In this document: positions 1 to 6,479 of the stretch, in pieces
How the letters are laid out: every line of letters starts with the position of its first letter
Position numbering within the stretch: the stretch's first letter is position 1
Source: Bacteroidota bacterium
Lineage (GTDB): Bacteria; Bacteroidota; Bacteroidia; Bacteroidales; Porphyromonadaceae
Assembly (NCBI GenBank): GCA_023396255.1
Contig: JAEWWU010000024.1
Span: forward strand, 1 to 8,413
Direction: 5' to 3'
DNA: 8,413 nt
Translations under genes and position numbers: made by a program
Notes under the pieces: model-generated
The model's input: only the letters and a program-made list of their open reading frames with translations
The model's database searches: none
Told to the model about the DNA's origin: nothing

Positions 1-144
1 CGTGGGGTAAGGGGATGGTGGCTACATATTGATGTTGTGCTGTTGCTTTTTACTGAAAGCTGCTACTAACGACTCATAAATCTACCCTTAATCGTGTATT
101 GGATGATAGTTGCGGATTTTAGGTTGAATAGGAAATTGTCTTTT
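1..144. other. Left-edge sequence downstream of the nuclease gene, no feature assigned
   Basis: No gene start follows the nuclease stop on the minus strand; the only ATG near it (about 80) is stopped after three codons. Plus-strand frames from the edge stop at 30 and 69 and are too short to judge. A weak hairpin, GCTTT with AAAGC around 47-60, is the only terminator-like structure and has no good T-run. Confidence 0.4.
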
Positions 145-3100
145 TCATCGTCCACAAATGGATACATAAGGGCAATTTTTGCAAATTTCCGTGTTGGCTG
201 TTTGAGTAAAAGGCTTCTGAAGATCAAAAATATCCTGAACCAAACCAACAATGAGGAGGTGGGTTTGTTGTGCTTCTAACGGATAATTGTCAAAATCTAT
301 GGGCAATTTTACGGGGACAGATTCTTTCTGTGAGGTTAACCAGTAAGCTTGAGATTCTTTTTTCCCTCTATACTGAGGTTTAAGACCGTAGAGCAAGGGA
401 ACTACAAAGGGGGAGGACTGCAATGGTTGAGCATCTTTTAACTTGTCAGGAACTTCGCCACTAATTCGCAGTTGATTGAAAAAATAGGCATACAGATAGA
501 GTTGTACTATTTTTTGTTGTCGATCTAAGGCTGAACTTTTCTCCAAATGAGTTGATTTGAGCAACTCTATTTTCCCCGTTTTATAATCTACAACACGATA
601 TTCTATAATGTTTCCTTGTAGATCTGTTAGGTGATCAAGTCTGTCTATAAACCCTTTGAGATTAACTTGCTTTCCATCGGGTAGTGTGAGTCTGTTGGTT
701 ACTCGTACTTCAAAGCCATCAAAATAGAGTAAACAGTTTTTTTGCACCGCTATTTGGCTATCTATGAACAAGGCATTATGGACGAATCTGCGTAAATCTG
801 CCAAGTTGATTTCGTCAATATCTAACCACGCGGTTTTCTGTTTTTGATTTCCATATCTATGTTCCTGATAAACTTCCCGAAGGGTAGTTTCTATTAGTAG
901 ATCATCAATAAGGTCTCTTTGAAACGGTTTCTTTTCCGCTAAGATTGGGGTTAGCAATCTTTCCAAAGTGTTGTGTACAACCGTACCCAAAGAAGAGGCT
1001 GAAAGTATTTCTTCCTTATTTTGGGGCTCTGCCAATTTTTTTATTTTGGAAAAGTAAAATCTCAAAGGACACTGATAGTAGGTATTGATATCCGATGGAG
1101 ATAGTGCCTCCGATGGGTTATTAGCATCGAGAAACCGGTTGAGAATCTGTTCAATATGGAGTGTCCTTTTGTCTATTTCAATTGATTGATATTCCGAGAA
1201 AGGTAGCGGCATTGTTATTTCTTTTCGAGAAAAAGGCAATATCGTTAGGTAGGTTAATTGATCAAGGTACCTGCTGGGGGTATTTTTATCAAGCGACTTA
1301 GTGCGAACGTCTTGCAAAAAGAAAATTTTAGAAGTACCATTCAACAATCTGTAAAAATGATATGTGCTAATATCTTCTTTGGTTCTGTAAGTAGGCAATC
1401 CGTAAGCAATTCTAAGAGAGTAGGGGATCAGAGAGCTACTTTTGCTGCTTTTGGGCAACTGCCCCTCTTTTACATCTAAAAAAATGACATAATCAAAAGA
1501 CAAACTTCTTGTTTCAAGAAAGCCCATAACTTGCAGTCCCTTTAGAGGTTCCCCTTCGAAAGGTATGGTTTCGGCATTAATTAGACTTTGTAATAGCAAC
1601 ATAGCTGTATCTGGATCATCGAAATAATTGATGTCTGCTATTGTATTACGAAGTTTTCTCAGTAATTCTTGATATCGATAGATATACTCTATTTCCAAGT
1701 TTTGTATCGTCGGATTTTGAACCTTTTCTTGTTGTAGTAACGCGAATTGGAGGAGCCTTTCTAATAGAAAATCTACTTGATTGATAAGATCCAATCCTTT
1801 TTTCAGAGGCGGAAATATTTCTTCAAATAAGAGAAATGAGTTCTTCCTTCCTATAATTTCTTCTCTATACTGTTTGCTCAAGCTTTTGTATGATGTGTAA
1901 AAATATTGCTTTTGCAATATATCCAAAAGGGTATGACTCTCCTTTCCAAAGAGTTGTTCGGTAGTATTTGATCGGAGCCACAAAGAGAGTAAATCCACAG
2001 GAAACTCAATAGCTTCGTGTAAACTGTTTCTATTTGCTTTGTGATATATCTCCAAGTAACGTTGTATCCAGATCGCCACCATTGTTGACTTGAGGGGATA
2101 CCCCATAGTGATATTTACATTCAAATCCGATAAATGAAGCGAATTGAGCATAGGTATGAGGGTCCGTTCATCACTCAGGACTACAGCAATGCGCAAATCA
2201 TCAATGGCTCGAGCATCCTGCTCCAGGATGTTTTTCAGTATATGCTCAATATATTGGGGTTGTACGATAGAAGAAGAGGCATTGATAATTTCTACGCGAG
2301 TTTCATTTTTAGAGGTTATGCTTATGACTTCCCCTCCTAATAGTTGTTTATTTTGAGTAATGGTTTGATTGGGAAAATATACCCCTTCTCTGAATGGAAT
2401 AGAGATTGATTCCCAAAAGAGATCAACAGAAAACTCGGCTGTATACTCTTTAATTGATCTAATTATCTTGCGTTCGGCCAAAGAGAGACTATACAATCCA
2501 GCAAAATAGATTTGTGATAGCTCGTTACCATAATTTTTCCGAGTTCGTTCTATAATTTCCTGTGCTGTCAGTTCTGCTACTGTACGGTAGATCATTCCTC
2601 TATAACCGCATCCTTCTTGACGTAATTTATCCTTCAGCACATTGTATACATTTAGCATCGTATCGGACAGATGGATAAAAAATTCCTGTATTGTGAAATT
2701 TTGTTCTCCATACTTTTCTGTCCAAGGTATATGAGCAGGCAGTTGTCCCCAAAAATCAACTATGGTTTGTTTTTGTTCGTCGGTCAAATAGTCGTATGTC
2801 TCCAATTCATTGAGGTGACGAATATTTGTAAATATCCTCTCTGCGTTTTGCAACGACAAGTCTATATCTTCATAGTCGGCCAACATCTTTTGTGCCCTGT
2901 CAAAAAGCAATAAAGGAGTATTGAAATCCATAGCCTTGTACTTTGGTCTCTCTTGCAAATACTGGTCATAGGCGTTGTAGAGATAGCACAGCAGAGTAGT
3001 GTTTTCGGGTAAAATAAGAGTACTGATACTTTCAATCCACTTATCTATGGTAGTTATGACAGGGGCAATAAAGGGTCTCTCTTTCCGAGTTGCACTTTGT

Positions 3101-3228
3101 AAACTTCGCTCAAAAAACAAACAAGCCCTCTTCGTTGGCAATATGACCAACGAGTTGTGTAGTTGGCTCGGATTCTTCTCTACAAGTCGAATAGCTACTT
3201 CGTCTAAGAAATTATATGAAACAGACAT
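145..3228 (-). CDS. AddB-like PD-(D/E)XK nuclease with Fe-S cluster motif
   Basis: Probable subunit of an AddAB/RecBCD-type recombinational repair complex that processes double-strand ends. The 1027-aa protein has a RecB-family nuclease domain in its last 320 residues. Visible there are the S-P-S-D...Y-Y-Q-C-P motif (C720), a conserved His (H752), G-F-I-D-R-L-D (D872), V-V-D-Y-K-T-G-K (D881, K883) and Q-L-Y-L-Y (Q909). The catalytic set is complete. C720 with C1016, C1019 and C1025 (C-x2-C-x5-C at the extreme C-terminus) matches the four-cysteine iron-sulfur staple of AddB and Cas4-type nucleases. The N-terminus (L-P-T-K-R-A, residues 30-35) resembles the inactivated helicase region of AddB, with no Walker A motif. 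I chose the ATG at 3228; a TTG at 3243 adds only five residues. The start overlaps the upstream protease gene by 17 bp, suggesting translational coupling. The partner addA helicase does not begin in the 144 bases downstream. The nuclease assignment is firm; the AddB role is inferred. Confidence 0.88.
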   Translation of the reverse strand: MSVSYNFLDEVAIRLVEKNPSQLHNSLVILPTKRACLFFERSLQSATRKERPFIAPVITTIDKWIESISTLILPENTTLLCYLYNAYDQYLQERPKYKAMDFNTPLLLFDRAQKMLADYEDIDLSLQNAERIFTNIRHLNELETYDYLTDEQKQTIVDFWGQLPAHIPWTEKYGEQNFTIQEFFIHLSDTMLNVYNVLKDKLRQEGCGYRGMIYRTVAELTAQEIIERTRKNYGNELSQIYFAGLYSLSLAERKIIRSIKEYTAEFSVDLFWESISIPFREGVYFPNQTITQNKQLLGGEVISITSKNETRVEIINASSSIVQPQYIEHILKNILEQDARAIDDLRIAVVLSDERTLIPMLNSLHLSDLNVNITMGYPLKSTMVAIWIQRYLEIYHKANRNSLHEAIEFPVDLLSLWLRSNTTEQLFGKESHTLLDILQKQYFYTSYKSLSKQYREEIIGRKNSFLLFEEIFPPLKKGLDLINQVDFLLERLLQFALLQQEKVQNPTIQNLEIEYIYRYQELLRKLRNTIADINYFDDPDTAMLLLQSLINAETIPFEGEPLKGLQVMGFLETRSLSFDYVIFLDVKEGQLPKSSKSSSLIPYSLRIAYGLPTYRTKEDISTYHFYRLLNGTSKIFFLQDVRTKSLDKNTPSRYLDQLTYLTILPFSRKEITMPLPFSEYQSIEIDKRTLHIEQILNRFLDANNPSEALSPSDINTYYQCPLRFYFSKIKKLAEPQNKEEILSASSLGTVVHNTLERLLTPILAEKKPFQRDLIDDLLIETTLREVYQEHRYGNQKQKTAWLDIDEINLADLRRFVHNALFIDSQIAVQKNCLLYFDGFEVRVTNRLTLPDGKQVNLKGFIDRLDHLTDLQGNIIEYRVVDYKTGKIELLKSTHLEKSSALDRQQKIVQLYLYAYFFNQLRISGEVPDKLKDAQPLQSSPFVVPLLYGLKPQYRGKKESQAYWLTSQKESVPVKLPIDFDNYPLEAQQTHLLIVGLVQDIFDLQKPFTQTANTEICKNCPYVSICGR

Positions 3229-3967
3229 AAGAAAAAATCGCAATGGAATTGTTCAAGGTATGTAAAAGAATCCCAGGCCAAATGGAATGACTTCGAAGCC
3301 TAAGAAGTCCCAATAGCAAAGAAAGCCCCAATATAGGCAAGAATGAAGCAAAATTGAAATGTGCTATGGTAAAGCAGAGAGCTGTTCCCCATAGAGCTCC
3401 GGCTTCGTTTTTTGTTTCTTCGAGTAGCATAGTCATCATAGCTCCCCTAAAAAACAATTCCTCGGCAAAAGCCGTTAGCGGAGCAATCAGTAAGAAAAGT
3501 AAAAATAAAGTCAGCCCGGAAGTTTGACCAAGAAGTAGAGCCAATTGTTGTTGCTGTTGCAAATTGCGCCGAAGAAAATCGCCCACAGTCCCAGGGGCAA
3601 TTTGCACTAACCATCCATTGACATAGGTCATTAGAATTAAAGAGGCAATGCAAAATAACCAAGAAAAAACTTCTCGTTTCCAGGATGTCTTTTGTGGATG
3701 CCACAACGTAGGTACAGAGGTCGTCTTATTTAGAGCAAAGTAGGTTTTAATTGACATCTTTTTCTGCAACAAAGCATACACACAAGCACTCAAAGAAAAA
3801 GATATTACTCCGGCTAATGATGAAAAAATTAAAGAGAGAACAGCAGAAGAAATTCCCCATAGGGATGGATAGACATTTCTTATCCAAGAGGTTACAGTTA
3901 CGGAAACTCCTAAAAAAAGGACAAAGAGGAAGAGGAGTATTAAAGTTTTCTTTATCAAACGAGACAT
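3212..3967 (-). CDS. CPBP-family intramembrane glutamic endopeptidase
   Basis: Polytopic membrane protein of 251 aa with the conserved motifs of the CPBP/ABI family (Rce1-like, CAAX-processing related): E169-E170-L-F-F-R174-G, then H203-F-N-F-A, then H236-T-L-N-N240 near the C-terminus. These residues form the active site in the family, so it should be catalytically competent. Hydrophobic segments lie roughly at residues 7-28, 38-66, 99-118, 150-168, 192-202, 208-225 and 233-250. A short polyglutamine run (residues 137-141) sits in the loop before the catalytic segment. Bacterial members act in membrane protein processing, bacteriocin self-immunity or signalling; the substrate here is unknown. 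It starts 32 bp after the antiporter gene and ends inside the start of the AddB-like gene, so it belongs to the same transcript. No bacteriocin gene is visible nearby, which argues weakly against an immunity role. Confidence 0.87.
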   Translation of the reverse strand: MSRLIKKTLILLFLFVLFLGVSVTVTSWIRNVYPSLWGISSAVLSLIFSSLAGVISFSLSACVYALLQKKMSIKTYFALNKTTSVPTLWHPQKTSWKREVFSWLFCIASLILMTYVNGWLVQIAPGTVGDFLRRNLQQQQQLALLLGQTSGLTLFLLFLLIAPLTAFAEELFFRGAMMTMLLEETKNEAGALWGTALCFTIAHFNFASFLPILGLSLLLGLLRLRSHSIWPGILLHTLNNSIAIFSYVCFI

Positions 3968-3999
3968 TTGGTTAGAACGCAGATTTGCTACTTAAAAAT

Positions 4000-4989
4000 T
4001 TACAGTACCCTCCAAATCAACATAATTGTATAAACTATATAACATAGGACAAATATTCCCCCTTCGATACGACTGATTTTTTTTCTGCCCAATACGGATG
4101 CAAAAAAATAGAGCAACATAACAGAAAAAATCATAACAATGAAATCTTCCAAAATGATTCCTTGAGAAGATATCGGAGTTATAGTTGCTGTAGCTCCTAG
4201 GATGAAGAGGATGTTAAATATATTACTTCCCACAACATTGCCAATGGCTATATCTGGTTCTTTTCGTAGGGCAGCAGCAATACTGGTAGCCATTTCTGGA
4301 AGAGAAGTGCCTACTGCTACAATTGTCAAGCCAACAACAGCTTCACTAATTCCCATTTTAAGGGCAATTGCAGAAGCACTATCGACAAAAAAACGTCCAC
4401 CGTAAACTAAGAGAAATAATCCTCCGATAAAAAACAATGTGGCTTTCCACACTGCCATTATTCTAGTTTTTTCTTTTTGTTCTACAGAATTACGATTGGG
4501 TGAAAAAGGTTCATTTTTTTTGGCTATTCGTATGTTGTAAAGGGTAAAAAGGATAAAACCGACAAGCAAAATACCCCCCTCAATTGTGGTAATAATATTT
4601 TTCTCAGTTCCAAAGAATAACACATCGTTGGCAAACACACACAGTAATGCACTTGTGAGAATGGTAAATGGAATCTCTATATTCATTGAACTTTTCTGCA
4701 CAGTTAGGGGACAAATAAGAGCCGTAACACCCAAAATCGCTAATATGTTTGCAATATTGCTTCCCACTACATTTCCAAGAGCAATATCTGAGTTACCATT
4801 GATAGCAGAAGTTAAACTCACTGCAAGTTCCGGAGCCGAGGTTCCCATAGCTACAATTGTGAGTCCAATAACTAATGGAGAAATACGAAATCGTTGCGCG
4901 ATAGCCACTGCTCCGGTAGTTAGGAAATTAGCTCCCAATGAGATCATAACGAGTCCGCCAATAAGGAGTAAAATATTTATTACAATCAT
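4000..4989 (-). CDS. Calcium/sodium antiporter, CaCA family (YrbG-like)
   Basis: Inner-membrane cation/Ca2+ exchanger of 329 aa, the usual size for bacterial CaCA proteins. The two inverted alpha repeats are both intact. Repeat 1 has G-T-S-A-P-E54-L followed by D-I-A-L-G-N-V-V-G-S-N-I-A-N (residues 68-81). Repeat 2 has G-T-S-L-P-E232-M followed by D-I-A-I-G-N-V-V-G-S-N-I-F-N (residues 246-259). In the family the two glutamates and neighbouring polar residues bind the exchanged cations. About ten hydrophobic segments surround a short polar loop near residues 156-177 that separates the halves. It probably expels Ca2+ using a Na+ or H+ gradient, but ion selectivity cannot be read from sequence. 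It sits 39 bp after the AlkD-like gene and 32 bp before the CPBP gene, so co-transcription is likely. Confidence 0.93.
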   Translation of the reverse strand: MIVINILLLIGGLVMISLGANFLTTGAVAIAQRFRISPLVIGLTIVAMGTSAPELAVSLTSAINGNSDIALGNVVGSNIANILAILGVTALICPLTVQKSSMNIEIPFTILTSALLCVFANDVLFFGTEKNIITTIEGGILLVGFILFTLYNIRIAKKNEPFSPNRNSVEQKEKTRIMAVWKATLFFIGGLFLLVYGGRFFVDSASAIALKMGISEAVVGLTIVAVGTSLPEMATSIAAALRKEPDIAIGNVVGSNIFNILFILGATATITPISSQGIILEDFIVMIFSVMLLYFFASVLGRKKISRIEGGIFVLCYIVYTIMLIWRVL

Positions 4990-5028
4990 AAGTGATAAAG
5001 ATTTTTGGAATCTGTAATGTAGATGGGA

Positions 5029-5805
5029 TTATAAAGGTTTGTTTGTTTCGTACTCAAAAGTCGTAGTTTGCCGAATTTCCTTTAACCACGAAGAAGAAGG
5101 ATACAAGGCAATCTGTTTCTCTATCGAAGATTGAATGGTTTCGTAATATAACTGATTTCGAGAGAATCGTTTGATAAGTTCCAAAGAGGATAAAAAAGAC
5201 TCCTTCAAAAGAAGTTGTTGTGGGTCCATCTGTGGGGATTCTTCTACCGGGTTACACAACATTGCAAACACATTTTGTAAAAGATCTTGATATGTTGAGT
5301 AGGTGTTCCAAAGCATTGATCTGCACAGGACGTGACAAGCCACTGCCCACCGTTGTTCTTGCTCTTGAGTATAAATATGTGATAGCTCTTTTATAGCCCA
5401 ATTTATAGCTGTAGGAGAAGCCTCCTTTCGAGACAAGAGATTAAAAGCGAGCATACGTATCATCTCTGTATTATTGGTATGCTCTACTAAGTAATCAATC
5501 ATTGGAAAAGATAATTTTTCGGGAGGTAGCAATAAGGTCGACAAGATACGCAATTCTCGAACTTGACTGTGATACAACTCCATAGCCAAAGGTATAGATG
5601 GTGTAAAACTTGTCGCTATTTCTTTGATATGGGGTAGTGTTAGCCCCCAATTCATAGAATAATTAGCCCCATTGGTACGCATATATGTGGATACAATTCC
5701 ATCCATACGGGTACGTAACTGGCCTCGTATATCTCTCATTTGTTGCTCTATTTCAGGAGATAAGGGGTTGATACGCCAAGGACAAGAAGACGGAGCGAGA
5801 TCCAT
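5029..5805 (-). CDS. AlkD-like HEAT-repeat protein (DNA alkylation repair family), divergent
   Basis: Soluble, helix-rich protein of 258 aa resembling the AlkC/AlkD DNA glycosylase superfamily. AlkD excises positively charged alkylated bases using stacked HEAT-like repeats. Support comes from N-W-G-L-T-L-P-H-I-K-E-I-A (52-64), followed by L-A-M-E-L-Y-H-S (73-80) and R-E-L-R-I-L-S-T-L-L (83-92), in the family's order and spacing. Paired helices continue to about residue 240. The stretch where AlkD carries its Trp/Asp catalytic pair reads T-N-N-T-E-M-I-R here (110-117), so canonical active-site residues seem absent. It may bind DNA without glycosylase activity or use other residues. Length is slightly above typical AlkD. 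The ATG at 5805 fits a promoter about 70 nt upstream. It is the first gene of a four-gene operon ending in a DNA-end nuclease, which fits a repair theme. Family call moderate, activity uncertain. Confidence 0.68.
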   Translation of the reverse strand: MDLAPSSCPWRINPLSPEIEQQMRDIRGQLRTRMDGIVSTYMRTNGANYSMNWGLTLPHIKEIATSFTPSIPLAMELYHSQVRELRILSTLLLPPEKLSFPMIDYLVEHTNNTEMIRMLAFNLLSRKEASPTAINWAIKELSHIYTQEQEQRWAVACHVLCRSMLWNTYSTYQDLLQNVFAMLCNPVEESPQMDPQQLLLKESFLSSLELIKRFSRNQLYYETIQSSIEKQIALYPSSSWLKEIRQTTTFEYETNKPL

Positions 5806-5875
5806 TGATTTGAGATATTTATTCTACGAGATTATATTGGAGTTTATTCACTATTATTTTCCCTTTCTGAGTGCT

Positions 5876-5906
5876 CAAAGATACTAAATATACCCTTATT
5901 TACAGA
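5876..5906 (-). promoter_or_regulatory. Promoter of the four-gene operon
   Basis: Read on the minus strand, TATCTTTG (5883-5876) matches the Bacteroidetes -7 consensus TAnnTTTG exactly. TCTG (5906-5903) lies 19 bp upstream, the canonical spacing, and matches three of four bases of the -33 TTTG element. Transcription would start near 5870, leaving a leader of about 65 nt before the AlkD-like ATG. Besides the candidates at 7783-7813 and 8288-8295, I saw no comparable promoter in the gene-free stretches. Confidence 0.6.
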
Positions 5907-6000
5907 GAAATGGATAGTTGACTTTCATCCCTCTGAACACCAAAATCGGATCTCTTATACAAAGGAATTGAGTGTGATTGAGAAATGCTTGGTGGTATTT

Positions 6001-6015
6001 TTATATAATATATAA
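6001..6015. repeat. 15-bp AT-only palindrome
   Basis: TTATATA and TATATAA flank a central A and are perfect reverse complements. The stretch contains TATAAT (6004-6009) on the plus strand and could act as a melting or promoter element or a regulator site. No -33 TTTG element lies at the right distance, so any promoter role is speculative. Confidence 0.35.
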
Positions 6016-6059
6016 GACGAACCTTGTAAGTATGTATGGTAAACTATAAAGAGGACTTT

Positions 6060-6103
6060 CAGGCAGATTTATTCCTGTCTGGCTGCGAGATCGATAAGCA
6101 GAC
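6060..6103 (+). repeat. Two mutually exclusive hairpins sharing one arm
   Basis: CAGGCAG (6060-6066) pairs with CTGTCTG (6075-6081) around an 8-nt loop, with one G-U pair that works only on plus-strand RNA. The same GTCTG (6077-6081), extended by CT (6083-6084) across a bulged G, can instead pair with AGCAGAC (6097-6103). The shared arm means only one of the two stems can form at a time. Confidence 0.4.
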
Positions 6104-6155
6104 CTATGAACAACGATTCATTTGATCTTATTACTTCTCTTATCTGATCAATTTC

Positions 6156-6188
6156 GGTGGTTGTTTTTCGTTCTCGAAGTTAGCCACC
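6156..6188 (+). repeat. Compound hairpin
   Basis: GGTGGTTG (6156-6163) pairs with TAGCCACC (6181-6188), including two G-U pairs valid only in plus-strand RNA. Inside, TTCG (6167-6170) pairs with CGAA (6175-6178) around TTCT. The result is a coherent stem with an internal loop. Confidence 0.4.
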
Positions 6189-6227
6189 TCTGGAATACGG
6201 ATGGGTAACGAAAAAATGAGCCAATAT

Positions 6228-6320
6228 TTCCCTACAAACGAGGAATTTCGAGGGAATTAATCAACAATAATTCCCTGCCGTTTTTTATTCCATCCAAGGT
6301 TTTTATTGTACGACAGGGAA
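6228..6320. repeat. Four alternating TTCCCT/AGGGAA arms; 9-bp stem followed by T6
   Basis: Arms: TTCCCT (6228-6233), AGGGAATTA (6251-6259), TAATTCCCTG (6268-6277) and CAGGGAA (6314-6320). The middle pair forms a perfect 9-bp stem with an 8-nt loop. It is followed on the plus strand by GCCG and then six T (6281-6286), which resembles an imperfect intrinsic terminator. Arm 3 can instead pair with arm 4 (7 bp), and arm 2 with arm 1 (6 bp), giving a 1:2 plus 3:4 versus 2:3 topology. It could be a terminator, an attenuator-like switch or a decayed dispersed intergenic repeat. Confidence 0.45.
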
Positions 6321-6479
6321 CTATCTTTTCATTGCAACAGTTACAGTCTCCTAAGCAGAGAAAGACCAAGGTGATTGGTAAGGAAAACCTTTAACTAACT
6401 TTCGTGGAAAATCGAAATTTAGGAAACAAGGAGAACCTCCGTAAACTAAGATACCCAATTTTTTGCCGAATAATTTACT

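Larger units (their letters stand above)
5806..6479. other. 674-bp region without a protein gene, rich in inverted repeats
   Basis: No convincing protein-coding ORF on either strand. Contents from left to right: the operon promoter (5876-5906); a 15-bp AT palindrome (6001-6015); overlapping hairpins at 6060-6103; a 6-bp inverted repeat TTGATC/GATCAA (6122-6127 with 6146-6151); a compound hairpin at 6156-6188; and four alternating TTCCCT/AGGGAA blocks at 6228-6320. Then come ACCAA/TTGGT (6365-6369 with 6375-6379), AAGG/CCTT (6380-6383 with 6388-6391) and GGAG/CTCC (6430-6440). The last could be a weak minus-strand terminator for the stress gene ending at 6480, but its T-run (TTGTTT) is poor. 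A minus-strand frame at about 6150-6265 reads open for some 38 codons but has no good start. Confidence 0.6.

Noticed and set aside
1..69. End of a plus-strand gene entering from the left edge
   Set aside because: Frames stop after 9 and 22 codons and show no recognisable motif.
3229..3243. TTG start at 3243 for the nuclease gene
   Set aside because: It adds five residues of no apparent value, and an ATG at 3228 fits the family start and leaves a short overlap with the upstream gene.
2671..3265. Plus-strand ORFs of 80-88 codons opposite the start of the nuclease gene
   Set aside because: They lie antisense to well-supported coding sequence and have no promoter or domain.
3542..3560. Polyglutamine codon run in the CPBP gene as a repeat-variation site
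   Set aside because: Five glutamine codons of mixed CAA and CAG; too short and interrupted to call a variable repeat.
4586..5017. 143-codon plus-strand ORF
   Set aside because: It is antisense to the first alpha-repeat half of the antiporter, whose motifs are unmistakable; the reading is a by-product of that sequence.
6150..6265. Open minus-strand frame of about 38 codons in the central gene-free region
   Set aside because: It has no credible start codon, and its sequence coincides with inverted repeats that explain it better.
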